64,000 bases of DNA from Thermosipho sp. (in: thermotogales) (GCA_017656345.1 JACDNZ010000008.1:1-64000); one strand, 5' to 3'; positions 36,943 through 48,183 are shown, counted from the stretch's first letter. A program made the numbers and translations. Notes: generated by a model from the sequence alone, not told the origin.

Positions 36943-37980
36943 ATGAAAGCAGTTATAAATGCTGAAAAATTGAAAAGGGTTATCTCACATATTGATAAAG
37001 TTGCTGGAACGGTAGAACCAACCCATCGAATAGTTGGTGTAGCTTATCATAATGGAAATCTTGTGTTTTATGGTGGAGATGGTTGTTTTGCGGTAAAAGC
37101 AGAAATATGTGAGATAAATCCTACATCTTTAAAATTTAGTATTTTTTTAGATATATTAAAGTCTTTTGTTTTGGAATTAAAAGGAAATGTGTTTATGTAT
37201 TCTGATGGAAATTATGTTACTTTGAGAGTGAAAGAAGAGAATTTGAAATTAAAAGTTGGAAAGTTCAGGTTTGAAAAATTTGAAGATCGTTTTGATATTG
37301 TTGCAAAACTTAGTAAATCTTCCTTTGTTAATGATCTTGATTTTGCATCTTCACATATAGAAGAAGGTTGTATGGTTGATATGTATTTTGGAAAAAAAGT
37401 TAAGTTAATATCCGAATATAAAGATATTATTTGTTTTTCTTTGAGAGATTCCTATGATAGTAATATGAGTTTAAATTGGAGTATCCCATATTATACTGCA
37501 AGACACATAGTAAAATCATTAAAAGATAGTTTTTCAAGAGAAATTTTAATTGGAAAAGGATTAGAGCATCTGATTTTACAGTCAGATTACTTTTACAACG
37601 TATGTGGTGAGGAGATTGCAGAAAACAGGTTGTTTTTGGTGGAAGATGAAATAAAAAATAGTAAACTTATTTCAAAAATTGGTTCGAATCATTTTAAACA
37701 TTATCTAAGGCGTTCAATGATTTTGGGGAGAAACTCACAGGTAAAGCTAAGTGCTACAAAAAGGGGAATATTCTTTTATACTTTTTCTCGTGGTATGGAG
37801 TATAAAGGTATACTTGAAACGAATGTTGAAGGAAGCTTCACAACGACAGCCAATGCGTATTTCTTAAGAAGTGCGCTTAATAGAATAGGCGGTGAAAATT
37901 TAATATTAATGCTCGGAAAAAGTCATTTAATCATATCAACACCGCAGAAGAAAAGATTTATATTACTTAAAATTATTTAG
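36943..37980 (+). CDS. Divergent DNA sliding-clamp-like protein (DnaN fold)
   Basis: A 345-residue protein whose layout matches three-domain beta clamps. It begins [20 protein letters not shown] (compare the MK-start strand and helix of DnaN). A possible domain 2 start is near residue 125. The C-terminal stretch runs [19 protein letters not shown], then an ILMLGKS strand, ISTP and a basic end FILLKII, equivalent to the DnaN end with its final Met-Pro strand replaced. It is more basic than a normal clamp and shows little identity. It could be a second clamp or a clamp-related protein. It overlaps convergent ispG by 18 nt. I assign fold by memory of DnaN, not by search. Confidence 0.6.
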   Translation: MKAVINAEKLKRVISHIDKVAGTVEPTHRIVGVAYHNGNLVFYGGDGCFAVKAEICEINPTSLKFSIFLDILKSFVLELKGNVFMYSDGNYVTLRVKEENLKLKVGKFRFEKFEDRFDIVAKLSKSSFVNDLDFASSHIEEGCMVDMYFGKKVKLISEYKDIICFSLRDSYDSNMSLNWSIPYYTARHIVKSLKDSFSREILIGKGLEHLILQSDYFYNVCGEEIAENRLFLVEDEIKNSKLISKIGSNHFKHYLRRSMILGRNSQVKLSATKRGIFFYTFSRGMEYKGILETNVEGSFTTTANAYFLRSALNRIGGENLILMLGKSHLIISTPQKKRFILLKII

Positions 37981-38991
37981 AATTTTTTCAATTTCATCCA
38001 GTATCTGTTCTTCTTTGTATTCACCAACAATTTCTCCATTATAAAAAAGTACAAATCCGTTTTTGACACCTGCAATTCCAATGTCTGCGTCTTTACCTTC
38101 ACCTATTCCATTAACTACACAGCCGAGAATAGCTATTTTTAAATTTTTACTTAAATGAGAAAACTTATCTTCTACAATATTTGCCCATTTTTCGACATCT
38201 ATTTCAGTTCTGGAACAGGTTGGGCAGGCTATTACTTCCATACCATTTCTAAGTCCAAGTGATATTAAAATTTTTTTAGCAATTTTTATTTCATTTACAG
38301 GATCACCAGCAATAGAAACTCTAATTGTATCTCCTATATTTTTGTACAGGAGATAACCGAGTGCCATTGAAGATTTAACTATTGACCATTCGTAGGTTCC
38401 TGCCTCTGTTACACCTATATGAAGGGGATAATCTGTAAGCTTTGAAATTTTTTCGTAAGCTTTTATGGTTTCTATCACATCTGAACTTTTTACTGAAATT
38501 ACAATATTTTCAAAACCATACTTTTCAAGAATTCTTACTTCTTTTAATGCTGATTCACATAATGCATCTACTTTTGGAAGATGTTCAAATTCTTTTGAAA
38601 TAGAACCTGAATTTGCACCTACTCTAATTGGAGTATGATATTCTTTAGCTATCTTTACTATTTCTTTCACTTTTTCTTCATTTCCTATGTTGCCAGGATT
38701 AATTCTTATTTTTTTAGCGCCGTTTTTGATACTTTCAATTGCAAGTTTATAATTATAATGAATATCCGCAATTACGGGTATTGGTGATTTTTCAGTGATG
38801 ATTTTTAAGCTTTTAGAAGCTTCAAAGTTTGGTACAGAAACTCTTACAAGCTCACAGCCTGCTTTGTGAAGTTTATATATTTGATTTAATGTTGAGTTAT
38901 AATCTTCTGTGTTCGTATTTGTCATTGATTGAATGACAATCGGGTTATTACCACCTATCTTTACATTTCCAATGGAGATTTCTTTTGACAT
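37963..38991 (-). CDS. ispG: 4-hydroxy-3-methylbut-2-enyl diphosphate synthase
   Basis: The penultimate enzyme of the non-mevalonate isoprenoid pathway (MEcPP to HMBPP), with a 4Fe-4S cluster. The 342-residue protein has the TIM-barrel start [11 protein letters not shown], the cluster region [11 protein letters not shown] and [18 protein letters not shown]. It has its own good promoter (39047-39019). The 3' end overlaps the clamp-like gene by 18 nt. dxs (48252) and ispF (57080) are elsewhere in the window. Confidence 0.97.
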   Translation of the reverse strand: MSKEISIGNVKIGGNNPIVIQSMTNTNTEDYNSTLNQIYKLHKAGCELVRVSVPNFEASKSLKIITEKSPIPVIADIHYNYKLAIESIKNGAKKIRINPGNIGNEEKVKEIVKIAKEYHTPIRVGANSGSISKEFEHLPKVDALCESALKEVRILEKYGFENIVISVKSSDVIETIKAYEKISKLTDYPLHIGVTEAGTYEWSIVKSSMALGYLLYKNIGDTIRVSIAGDPVNEIKIAKKILISLGLRNGMEVIACPTCSRTEIDVEKWANIVEDKFSHLSKNLKIAILGCVVNGIGEGKDADIGIAGVKNGFVLFYNGEIVGEYKEEQILDEIEKILNNFK

Positions 38992-39018
38992 GATATCACT
39001 CCAATCTATTTCAACAAT

Positions 39019-39047
39019 AATATACCTCTTTAAGATGGCTTTGTCAA
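39019..39047 (-). promoter_or_regulatory. Promoter of ispG
   Basis: On the minus strand TTGACA (39047-39042), exactly 17 nt, then TATATT (39024-39019). Confidence 0.75.
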
Positions 39048-39076
39048 AAAGTGCGTTTGTAAAATGTAAGCCTTTT

Positions 39077-39085
39077 TGTTAAAAT
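39077..39085 (+). promoter_or_regulatory. Extended -10 promoter of rseP
   Basis: TGTTAAAAT, with a weak TTTGTA at 39056-39061 as possible -35 (18-nt spacer). Leader of about 80-90 nt. Confidence 0.45.
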
Positions 39086-39166
39086 AAATATTGAAAAATG
39101 TATTGAGAGATGTATTACATTATCAAATAAAAAACATAAAGAAATTTTGTATTTTCGAATAAAAGT

Positions 39167-40657
39167 GTGGAGGTGATTTATATAATTAATGTTATAGCAT
39201 TCATTGTAGTTTTCATGTTTGTTGTAATTGTTCATGAGCTTGGTCATTTTTTATTTGCGAAAATTTTTGGAGTTGACGTTATTGAATTTGCGATTGGTTT
39301 TGGCCCAATACTTTATAAGAAGAAAATTGGGAAAACTTTGTTGCGTATAAATTTGATACCGTTTGGTGGATATGTGAGGTTAAAAGGTGAGCAGCTTGAT
39401 GAAGAAGGAGAAAATGCTTTATATTCAAAGCCTGCATGGCAAAGATTATTGATTGCGTTTGCAGGTCCACTTTTTTCTATATTAGCAGCTTATATTTTAT
39501 TTATTCCTATTGTTTCTATCTGGGGAGTTCCTGCTGTAACTGTTGGGAAAGTTATAGAAAATACCCCTGCACAAATTGCTGGGTTGCAGGATGGTGATGT
39601 AATTTTAGAAGTCAATGGAAAACGAGTATTTAGTTCAATTGAAGTTAGTGATTCAATATCTAAAGATGTTGTCACGTTTACCATTTTACGAAATGGAAAA
39701 AAATTGAATTTGGTCATAACCCCTGAGTTGTCTCCACCTGAACATATTATAGTACTTGATGATGTTAATGGGAAAATAGTTGGAAAGGTTGAAAAGATAA
39801 ATGGTTTTTTACCTGAAAATAATTTAAATTTAAAAGCTGGTGAATATATCGAAATAGAAGATGAATATGGTAACGAATTGACAGGTGCTGTTGTGAGTTA
39901 TTTGTACCGTAATGAAAGATATACAGTAGGTTTTTACTATGCGGGAGTTAAACCATATATAAACAAAGACATTGAACCATTTAAAAAAGGGGACAAATTG
40001 GTTAGAGTAAATGATATTGAAATTAGTGACTATCTTTCTATTGTAAAACTTGTAACTGCTTTAGGTTTAAATGAGAATCAACTTTATCTTGATATTTGGG
40101 GTAAGAAAATTGATAAATATATAGAACCTCTTGACAACGAAATTACAGTATTGATTGAAAGAGGCGGAGAAAATTTGACATTTAACTTTACAAAGGAAGA
40201 ATTTGCAAAGATAATATCGGAACCTGGTTTTTTCCAGACAGAAAATTATATATTAAAACCTGAAAATCTAGGTGAAACAATATCATTAGCAGTTCAGCGT
40301 TGTAATTCCGCAGCTATTGCTATCTGGAAGGCTTTTCAAAAGTTGTTTACAAAAGGAGAAGGTGTCGAAGATATTGCTGGCCCAATTGGGATAGCAGTAA
40401 TTGTAGGTGAAGCTGCAAAAGCTGGTTGGGAAATGATCTTAACTGTTGTGGCATTTTTTACATTAAATCTTGGAATTTTTAATCTTTTACCACTTCCTGC
40501 ACTTGATGGTGGAAGGATAATCTTTTCATTGATTGAGATTATAACCAGGAAGAAAGTTGATAGAAGAATTGAAGCTATAATTCATACTATTGGATTTTTC
40601 ATTCTTATGGGAATTGCTTTTTATTTCATCTTTGCTGATATTTCAAGGTTCTTTTAA
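39167..40657 (+). CDS. rseP: Site-2 intramembrane metalloprotease (RseP/RIP) with PDZ domains
   Basis: Zinc protease that cuts membrane-anchored substrates such as anti-sigma factors. HELGH in the first helix (about 23-27) binds zinc; the second ligand lies in LPLPALDGGR near the C-terminus. One clear PDZ (about residues 130-185) and a second PDZ-like region (about 255-330) lie between. The start is doubtful: the GTG codons at 39167 and 39173 overlap the GGAGGTGAT ribosome site, and only ATA (39182) or ATT (39185) is correctly spaced. At 496 residues it is longer than most (about 450). Confidence 0.93.
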   Translation: MEVIYIINVIAFIVVFMFVVIVHELGHFLFAKIFGVDVIEFAIGFGPILYKKKIGKTLLRINLIPFGGYVRLKGEQLDEEGENALYSKPAWQRLLIAFAGPLFSILAAYILFIPIVSIWGVPAVTVGKVIENTPAQIAGLQDGDVILEVNGKRVFSSIEVSDSISKDVVTFTILRNGKKLNLVITPELSPPEHIIVLDDVNGKIVGKVEKINGFLPENNLNLKAGEYIEIEDEYGNELTGAVVSYLYRNERYTVGFYYAGVKPYINKDIEPFKKGDKLVRVNDIEISDYLSIVKLVTALGLNENQLYLDIWGKKIDKYIEPLDNEITVLIERGGENLTFNFTKEEFAKIISEPGFFQTENYILKPENLGETISLAVQRCNSAAIAIWKAFQKLFTKGEGVEDIAGPIGIAVIVGEAAKAGWEMILTVVAFFTLNLGIFNLLPLPALDGGRIIFSLIEIITRKKVDRRIEAIIHTIGFFILMGIAFYFIFADISRFF

Positions 40658-40669
40658 GGAGTGATTGAT

Positions 40670-41110
40670 TTGAACATAAAAATTACAGATTCCGAATTGC
40701 TTGATATACAATTTGAAGATTTGAAAAACTTTTCTGAAACAAGGATTGTAAATATGAAAAGAAAAATAGTTTTAAACTTTATGGAAAACAGTGATGTCAT
40801 TGGTTTTGTAACTTTCGATATGAGGTATTTTAACAAGAATGCTTATATTACTTATTATCTTGTTCCGGAAGAGCGAGGAAAGGGTAAAGGTAAAAAAATG
40901 CTAAGTTTTGCAATTGACTTTGCGTTTAATGAATTAAACCTTGAAAGGATTACAGCGGAAGTATACGAGTATAACGAGAAATCTTTGAAGTTGCTCGAAA
41001 AGCTCGGCTTTAAGATTGAAGGAAGGATTAGGAAAGGCAAGTATCATAATGGAAGATATTATGATATTTTGATATACGGAATGTTGAAGGAAGAAAAAAG
41101 AGCGGGTTGA
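40670..41110 (+). CDS. GNAT acetyltransferase (RimJ/RimL type)
   Basis: A 146-residue N-acetyltransferase. The acetyl-CoA loop is RGKGKGKKML near residue 70, and the RimJ-like C-terminus is EYNEKSLKLLEKLGFKIEGRIRK. It may modify a ribosomal protein or a small molecule. TTG at 40670 is eight nt after AAGGAG; the in-frame GTG at 40661 overlaps the SD. It follows rseP closely. Its stop codon lies in the loop of the terminator. Confidence 0.88.
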   Translation: MNIKITDSELLDIQFEDLKNFSETRIVNMKRKIVLNFMENSDVIGFVTFDMRYFNKNAYITYYLVPEERGKGKGKKMLSFAIDFAFNELNLERITAEVYEYNEKSLKLLEKLGFKIEGRIRKGKYHNGRYYDILIYGMLKEEKRAG

Positions 41111-41121
41111 CCCGCTCTTTT
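41097..41121. terminator. Bidirectional terminator containing the acetyltransferase stop codon
   Basis: GAGCGGG (41100-41106) pairs with CCCGCTC (41111-41117). The loop TTGA contains the TGA stop (41108-41110). A and T tracts flank both sides, so it can stop the convergent unknown gene as well. Confidence 0.88.
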
Positions 41122-41477
41122 TATTTTTTTAAGTTAAAATAATCAGAATTTTCATCATGCTCTATTTTAAGATATCTATTTTTTGCAGTTTCGTATATCT
41201 TTTCAATGATCGATTGTAGGTCACTATTTTTACTCAATTTTTCGATTTTTTCTTTTAATGGAGAGATAAATTCGAAAGTATCACTTTCAAATCTTATATA
41301 TTGTGAATAAGAAGAATCAATATTTTCATCAATTAAAGATAAGAATTTTAAAATTGTGTATATGAAAACTTCTCTGACGTCTGATTTTCTTTTCGCTTCA
41401 ATAAGTTTTTCGCGGTATTCAGGTTCAATCTCATGATAATATTTTACGTATGAATAAATTTTTTCGCCTTTAATCAT
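41121..41477 (-). CDS. Uncharacterised 118-residue charged protein
   Basis: Not recognised. Almost entirely helical by composition, rich in Glu, Lys, Ile and Tyr, no cysteine, no signal peptide or membrane helix. The ATG at 41477 follows AAGGGGTGAT; an in-frame TTG at 41495 lies before the SD and overlaps rsmE. It is the second gene of a two-gene operon with rsmE, 14 nt downstream. Confidence 0.75.
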   Translation of the reverse strand: MIKGEKIYSYVKYYHEIEPEYREKLIEAKRKSDVREVFIYTILKFLSLIDENIDSSYSQYIRFESDTFEFISPLKEKIEKLSKNSDLQSIIEKIYETAKNRYLKIEHDENSDYFNLKK

Positions 41478-41491
41478 AGGATCACCCCTTT

Positions 41492-42172
41492 TCAAATTTT
41501 TGATAATTTAACGGAAAAATAACTTAAGGCAACAAAAGCAGCAGTTTCAAATCTCAAAATTTTTTTACCGAGTTTAATACCTTTAAAATGTTTTTCTAGC
41601 TCCATGGTTTCTTCCTTTGAAAATCCACCTTCTGGGCCGACTATTATTCCGACGTCATTTCTAATTTCCTCAGGAAATTTTTGACCGTTAAAATCAAGAT
41701 AGTAAGTATTTGGAGGGGCTATCTTAAAAATTTGCGGAAAATTAATGATTTCGAAACTGGGGAATTTGTACCTTACACATTGTTTGCAACTATTTCTAAT
41801 CAAAAGGTTTATTTTGTCTGTTTTTTCCAAATAATTTCTATTTGAAAATCGTGTTTTCGTTATATAAATCTTATCTACTCCCAGTTCTACTGATTTCTCT
41901 ATTAACCATCTAAGCCTTTCCCATTTTCCTGAGGGGGCAAAAAGTATTAGCTTATTCTCACTTTTTTCTTCTATATGTTTAGACTCCAGTACTTTGCCAA
42001 AAGATTTCTGTTTTTTAATGTTTTCAAGTTTTACAGTATAGATATTTCCAGAGCCGTCTGTACAAATTAATATGTCGCCGGGTTTCTTCCTTGTTACTTT
42101 CAAATGAGCAGTTTCGTGCTCATCAAAGATTGCAAGGTCATTTTCTATGTTGCAGAAGAAGATATTTGGCAT
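41492..42172 (-). CDS. rsmE: 16S rRNA (uracil-1498-N3)-methyltransferase
   Basis: SPOUT-fold SAM enzyme. The 226-residue protein has the diagnostic segments KWERLRWLIEKSVELGVDKI, VGPEGGFSKEE and LGKKILRFETAA. ATG follows GAGGTGATCAA. It is divergent from leuS and may use a -10 TATAAT at 42195-42190. Confidence 0.95.
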   Translation of the reverse strand: MPNIFFCNIENDLAIFDEHETAHLKVTRKKPGDILICTDGSGNIYTVKLENIKKQKSFGKVLESKHIEEKSENKLILFAPSGKWERLRWLIEKSVELGVDKIYITKTRFSNRNYLEKTDKINLLIRNSCKQCVRYKFPSFEIINFPQIFKIAPPNTYYLDFNGQKFPEEIRNDVGIIVGPEGGFSKEETMELEKHFKGIKLGKKILRFETAAFVALSYFSVKLSKI

Positions 42173-42204
42173 TTGATCACCTCACTTTAATTATACTATA
42201 TTAT

Positions 42205-42233
42205 TTGTTGAACTTAGATATTTGTAGTATAAT
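42205..42233 (+). promoter_or_regulatory. Promoter of leuS
   Basis: TTGTTG (42205-42210), a 17-nt spacer and TATAAT (42228-42233), about 38 nt before the ATG. No T-box is recognisable in the short leader. Confidence 0.65.
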
Positions 42234-42270
42234 TTCATAAAGAGATAAATAACACAATAGGAGGGGTTTT

Positions 42271-44748
42271 ATGAAAGAATATATTCCGCAGGATATAGAA
42301 AGAAAATGGCAAAAAATATGGGATGAAGAAAGAGTTTTTGAAACACCGCAACAATCCGAGAAACCAAAGTTTTATGACTTGGTAATGTTTCCATATCCTT
42401 CTGGAACATTACATGTAGGTCACGTGAAAAATTATGTTATAGGTGATATTGTTGCAAGGTACAAAAGGATGAAAGGATATAATGTACTCCATCCGTTTGG
42501 ATACGATGCATTTGGTCTTCCAGCCGAGAATGCAGCAATAAAGAATAAGATTCATCCTGAGGAATGGACTTTCAAAAATATTAATGTCATAAGAGAACAA
42601 ATTAAGAAAATAGGAATTAGTTATGATTGGACCAGGGAAATAGCAACCTGTAAGGAGGATTATTATAAATGGACACAATGGCTATTTTTAAAGTTATATG
42701 AAAATGGTCTTGCCTATAAGAAAAAAGGAGCAGTAAATTGGTGCCCGAACTGTCAAACAGTTCTTGCAAACGAACAGGTAGTGGATGGCAAGTGTGAGAG
42801 ATGTGGAACAGAGGTCACTATAAAACACTTGGAGCAATGGTATTTTAAGATTACTGAATATGCTGAAAAGCTTTTAAATGATATTGATAAGTTAACTGGC
42901 TGGCCTGAGAATGTGAAAACAATGCAAAGAAACTGGATAGGTAAAAGTACTGGTGCAGAAGTAGATTTCCCGGTTGAAGGTCTTGATATGAAAATTAGAG
43001 TTTTTACCACAAGACCCGATACACTCTGGGGAGTAACTTTTATGGCTATTGCGCCTGAATCTCCTCTTGTTGAACAACTTGTAACTGACGATAGGAAAGA
43101 AGAGCTTTATAAATTCTTACAAAAAATATCACTTGAAGATAGATTCAAAAGAACGAGTATTGAGGCAGAAAAAGAGGGATTTTTTATTGGTAGATATGCA
43201 ATTAATCCGGTAAATGGTGAAAAAATCCCAATTTATGTCGCAAATTATATTTTATACGAATATGGAACAGGAGCAATAATGGCGGTACCTGCGCATGATC
43301 AAAGAGATTTTGCATTTGCTAGAAAATATAATTTGCCAATAAGGGTTGTTATTGATAATCCTGAAAATTCACTGGATCCAGAAAAGATGGAAGAAGCCTA
43401 TGAAGACGAAGGTATCATGGTAAATTCAGGACCATTTGATGGCTTAAATAGTAACGAAGCAATTGATAAAGTAATTGAGTATCTTGAAGAAAAAGGTATT
43501 GGAAAGAGAAGTGTTCAGTATAAATTAAGAGACTGGCTTATTTCCAGACAGAGGTATTGGGGTGCACCAATTCCAATAGTATATTGTGAAAAGTGTGGGG
43601 TTGTTCCTGTACCCGAGAAGGATTTACCAGTTAAATTACCAAAAGAAGTGGAATTCTTACCAACAGGGCAATCACCGCTTGCATTAAATGAACAATTTTT
43701 AAATACTACTTGTCCAAAATGTGGTGGCCCTGCAAAGCGTGATGCAGATACTATGGATACATTTGTAGATAGTTCGTGGTATTATTTGAGATATGTCAAT
43801 CCTGAACTTGATGATAAACCATTTGATTCAAAAGATGTAAATTACTGGCTTCCAGTTGATCAATATATCGGAGGAGTGGAACATGCCATTCTTCACCTTC
43901 TTTATTCAAGATTTATTACTAAAGTACTTCACGATCTTGGATATGTAGATTTTGATGAACCATTTACAAATCTTTTCACTCAAGGAATGATATATAAAGA
44001 TGGATGGAAAATGAGTAAATCAAAAGGTAACGTTGTTTCACCAGATGATATGATCAATAAATATGGTGCAGATACTTTGAGAACTTATATCCTCTTTATG
44101 GCACCACCCGAGAAAGATGCTGAGTGGAGTGATGCAGGAATTGAAGGAGTGAATAGATTTTTAAAGAGACTTTGGAACAATTTCTATACGATATTACCAT
44201 TGATTAAAGATATTAAGAGCGAAAATTTGATTTTGAAAGACAAAAAAGAAAAGGATTTAAGAAGAAAACTTCATCAGTCAATTAAAAAGATTACAGAGGA
44301 TATAGAAGGAGGATTTAAATTTAATACAGCAATTGCAGGTTTAATGGAGCTGAATAACAGTTTAAGTGACTATTTAAATTCTACAAAGAAGGAAGATTTA
44401 AATGTACCTCTTTTAAGAGAAATTGTTGAAAACTTGGTATTAATTCTTTCGCCATTTGCTCCTCATATGGCCGAAGAAATGTGGCATGATCTTGGAAAAG
44501 ATACACTTATAGTAAATGAGACATGGCCAGAATATGATGAGGAAGCATTGAAAGTAGATGAAGTAACAATTATAATCCAGGTAAATGGAAAAGTTAGAGG
44601 AAAAATAAATGTTTCAGTAGATGAAAGCGAAGAAAAAATCAAGGAAATTGCGTTAAAAGAGCCAAAGGTTTCTAATTATGTTTCCGGAAAAGAAATTGTG
44701 AAAATCATTTATGTTAAGAATAAATTGTTGAATATCGTTGTTAAATAA
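42271..44748 (+). CDS. leuS: Leucyl-tRNA synthetase
   Basis: Class I synthetase of 825 residues, the usual bacterial length. HVGH is at 48-51 and KMSKS at 580-584. Zinc-type CxxC pairs are seen (CPNC, CERC near 154-174; CPKC near 486). The CP1 editing domain with TTRPDTLWG lies between. The C-terminal domain VNGKVRGKINV is intact. ATG follows AGGAGGGG. The foldase gene begins 13 nt after its stop. Confidence 0.98.
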   Translation: MKEYIPQDIERKWQKIWDEERVFETPQQSEKPKFYDLVMFPYPSGTLHVGHVKNYVIGDIVARYKRMKGYNVLHPFGYDAFGLPAENAAIKNKIHPEEWTFKNINVIREQIKKIGISYDWTREIATCKEDYYKWTQWLFLKLYENGLAYKKKGAVNWCPNCQTVLANEQVVDGKCERCGTEVTIKHLEQWYFKITEYAEKLLNDIDKLTGWPENVKTMQRNWIGKSTGAEVDFPVEGLDMKIRVFTTRPDTLWGVTFMAIAPESPLVEQLVTDDRKEELYKFLQKISLEDRFKRTSIEAEKEGFFIGRYAINPVNGEKIPIYVANYILYEYGTGAIMAVPAHDQRDFAFARKYNLPIRVVIDNPENSLDPEKMEEAYEDEGIMVNSGPFDGLNSNEAIDKVIEYLEEKGIGKRSVQYKLRDWLISRQRYWGAPIPIVYCEKCGVVPVPEKDLPVKLPKEVEFLPTGQSPLALNEQFLNTTCPKCGGPAKRDADTMDTFVDSSWYYLRYVNPELDDKPFDSKDVNYWLPVDQYIGGVEHAILHLLYSRFITKVLHDLGYVDFDEPFTNLFTQGMIYKDGWKMSKSKGNVVSPDDMINKYGADTLRTYILFMAPPEKDAEWSDAGIEGVNRFLKRLWNNFYTILPLIKDIKSENLILKDKKEKDLRRKLHQSIKKITEDIEGGFKFNTAIAGLMELNNSLSDYLNSTKKEDLNVPLLREIVENLVLILSPFAPHMAEEMWHDLGKDTLIVNETWPEYDEEALKVDEVTIIIQVNGKVRGKINVSVDESEEKIKEIALKEPKVSNYVSGKEIVKIIYVKNKLLNIVVK

Positions 44749-44761
44749 AGGAGGAGAGTAT

Positions 44762-45766
44762 ATGAAAAAGATTTTAATTTCATTATTGGTGCTGGTCTCA
44801 ATATTTTTTGTATTTGCTGAAGAAGCTACTACAACAACTTTACCAGGAACAACAGTGGTAGCAATAGTAAATGGTGAAGAAATAACACTTGAAGAGCTAA
44901 ATTCACAGGCAAATATTAATAGTTTGCTTGTCAATATTTCTCAAATTGATCAAACATTTTTTGATGTTCTAACTAACACTGAAGAAGGAGTCAAACTGTT
45001 AATGAGATACAAAAAGGCGGTTTTGGAAAAAATGGTTGATCAGTTGTTAGTTGTTCAGTTTGCTGAAAAGTTTGGTGTAAGACCTACTCAGGAAGAAGTA
45101 ACTCAGTATGTTGATAAACAGATAGCAGATTATTTATCTTCGCAGGGGATTGATGAAGAAACCTTTAATACGTATTTGCAATATGCAAATATGGGTACTT
45201 TGGAAGATTTCAAAAAAAGGCTTTATTTTAGTACGTTAGTAAATTTGTCAATAAATAATTTATTTGAATACGTTTCAAAGAATGCTACAGTGACTGAAGA
45301 GGAAATTGTAAATTATTACAACGAAAATGTCGATCAATTTTCAAGCCCTTCAACTTACGATCTTTATGTTATGACATTTACAAGTGAAACTCTTGCAAAA
45401 GCAGCAAAAGAAAAGGTGGCATCAGGCGTTGATTTTGAAAGTGTTGCAAAAGAGAATAATTTGGATAATTTTAAATATGAAAATGTTGTAGAAGGAGATG
45501 TTTTTCCAGAAAAATTATGGCTTTATATAAAAGAAGCATTAAGTGGAGCACTAATTGGCCCAATAAGTGTTGATAATAATTACTATTTAGTTAAGTTGCT
45601 TTCAAAAAATCCTCCACAAATAAAGCCACTTGAGGAAGTTAAAGAAGATATTACAAATCAATTGTTAAGTGATAAGCAATCTGAAATATGGTCTAAATTT
45701 ATCGATGAAGAGTTTGCAAAATTTAAGGAAAATAGTGAGGTAAAACTTTTATATAACGTTGAATAA
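44762..45766 (+). CDS. SurA/PrsA-like secreted peptidyl-prolyl isomerase
   Basis: A 334-residue exported protein with a signal peptide (MKKI, hydrophobic core to about residue 18, FAEEA). A SurA-like N-terminal chaperone segment is followed by a parvulin-like domain (about 195-300, from FSSPSTYDLYVMTFTSE). The parvulin active-site residues are not well preserved, so it may act mainly as a chaperone. ATG at 44762 follows AAGGAGG; an earlier ATG at 44738 is inside the SD region. It is probably co-transcribed with leuS. Confidence 0.85.
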   Translation: MKKILISLLVLVSIFFVFAEEATTTTLPGTTVVAIVNGEEITLEELNSQANINSLLVNISQIDQTFFDVLTNTEEGVKLLMRYKKAVLEKMVDQLLVVQFAEKFGVRPTQEEVTQYVDKQIADYLSSQGIDEETFNTYLQYANMGTLEDFKKRLYFSTLVNLSINNLFEYVSKNATVTEEEIVNYYNENVDQFSSPSTYDLYVMTFTSETLAKAAKEKVASGVDFESVAKENNLDNFKYENVVEGDVFPEKLWLYIKEALSGALIGPISVDNNYYLVKLLSKNPPQIKPLEEVKEDITNQLLSDKQSEIWSKFIDEEFAKFKENSEVKLLYNVE

Positions 45767-45781
45767 ATTGGCTTTTTGTAT

Positions 45782-45810
45782 AGAAGGCTCCAATATGGAG
45801 CCTTCTTTTT
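45782..45810 (+). terminator. Terminator after the foldase gene
   Basis: Stem of 11 bp (45782-45792 with 45796-45806, AGAAGGCTCCA and TGGAGCCTTCT) around ATA, followed by TTTTT. Confidence 0.92.
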
Positions 45811-45813
45811 ATA

Positions 45814-45822
45814 TGTTATAAT
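45814..45822 (+). promoter_or_regulatory. Extended -10 promoter of mtnA
   Basis: TGTTATAAT directly after the foldase terminator and about 33 nt before the mtnA ATG. Confidence 0.5.
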
Positions 45823-45855
45823 TGATGTGATTAAAAATTAAAAGGAGGTATTCAA

Positions 45856-46896
45856 ATGAAGCTGAAAACCATGACCATGGAATGGACAGGGGATGAGTTA
45901 ATTTTAATTGATCAAAGAAAGATACCTTTAAAGGAAGAATATATGACCTGTAGAACGTATGAAGAAGTAGCAGTTGCAATAAAAGAAATGGTTGTAAGAG
46001 GTGCACCAGCAATTGGTGCTTCAGCTGCTTTTGGATATGTATTGGGGGCCAAAAAAATAAATGCGAGTAGTTTTGAAGAATTAAAGAAAAAAATGGCTGA
46101 TGTTAAAGAAGTTTTGGCAAATACAAGACCTACTGCCGTGAATTTATTCTGGGCACTGGAGAGAATGGAAAAAGCCTTGTTATCATATGGGAAAATAGAA
46201 AATGTTGCAGAAAGATTAGAAGAAGAAGCCATGGCAATAGCAAATGAAGATATAGAAGCTAATAAAAGAATGGGAAGATATGGCGCTGAACTTTTAAAAG
46301 ATGGAGATACTGTGCTTACTCATTGTAATGCGGGAGCACTTGCAACAGTGGATTATGGAACAGCTCTAGGAGTAATAAGGGCAGCAGTTGAGCAAGGAAA
46401 GAAAATAAAAGTGTTTGCTGATGAAACAAGGCCATATCTTCAAGGTGCAAGATTGACTGTGTGGGAATTGATGAAAGATGGAATTGATGTAACATTGATT
46501 AGTGATAATATGTCAGGTTGGGCTATGAAACTTGGAAAAATAAGTGCAGTAATAGTTGGAGCAGATAGAGTTGCAGCAAATGGCGATGTTGCAAACAAAA
46601 TTGGTACATATATGGTAGCAGTTCTTGCCAAAAGACACGGTATACCATTTTATGTCGCAGCACCCACCAGTACGATTGACCTTAATACCAAAACTGGAAA
46701 AGATATACCGATTGAAGAAAGAAGACATACAGAAGTGACTCACTGTGGAGGAAATCAAATAGCTCCAGATAATGTCAAAGTATTTAATCCAGCTTTTGAT
46801 GTAACTGATGCAGAATTAATTACAGCAATTATAACAGAAAAAGGAGTAGTGTATCCTCCGTTCGAAGAAAATTTAAAGAAATTATTTGAGAGGTGA
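45856..46896 (+). CDS. mtnA: S-methyl-5-thioribose-1-phosphate isomerase
   Basis: Converts methylthioribose-1-phosphate to methylthioribulose-1-phosphate in methionine salvage. The 346-residue protein has [13 protein letters not shown] (about 50-62), the catalytic Cys region [19 protein letters not shown] and [22 protein letters not shown] follows AAGGAGG. Other salvage genes are not present; serS follows 5 nt later. Confidence 0.96.
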   Translation: MKLKTMTMEWTGDELILIDQRKIPLKEEYMTCRTYEEVAVAIKEMVVRGAPAIGASAAFGYVLGAKKINASSFEELKKKMADVKEVLANTRPTAVNLFWALERMEKALLSYGKIENVAERLEEEAMAIANEDIEANKRMGRYGAELLKDGDTVLTHCNAGALATVDYGTALGVIRAAVEQGKKIKVFADETRPYLQGARLTVWELMKDGIDVTLISDNMSGWAMKLGKISAVIVGADRVAANGDVANKIGTYMVAVLAKRHGIPFYVAAPTSTIDLNTKTGKDIPIEERRHTEVTHCGGNQIAPDNVKVFNPAFDVTDAELITAIITEKGVVYPPFEENLKKLFER

Positions 46897-46901
46897 TATA
46901 A

Positions 46902-48176
<1,275 letters not shown>

Positions 48177-48183
48177 TAAATGG

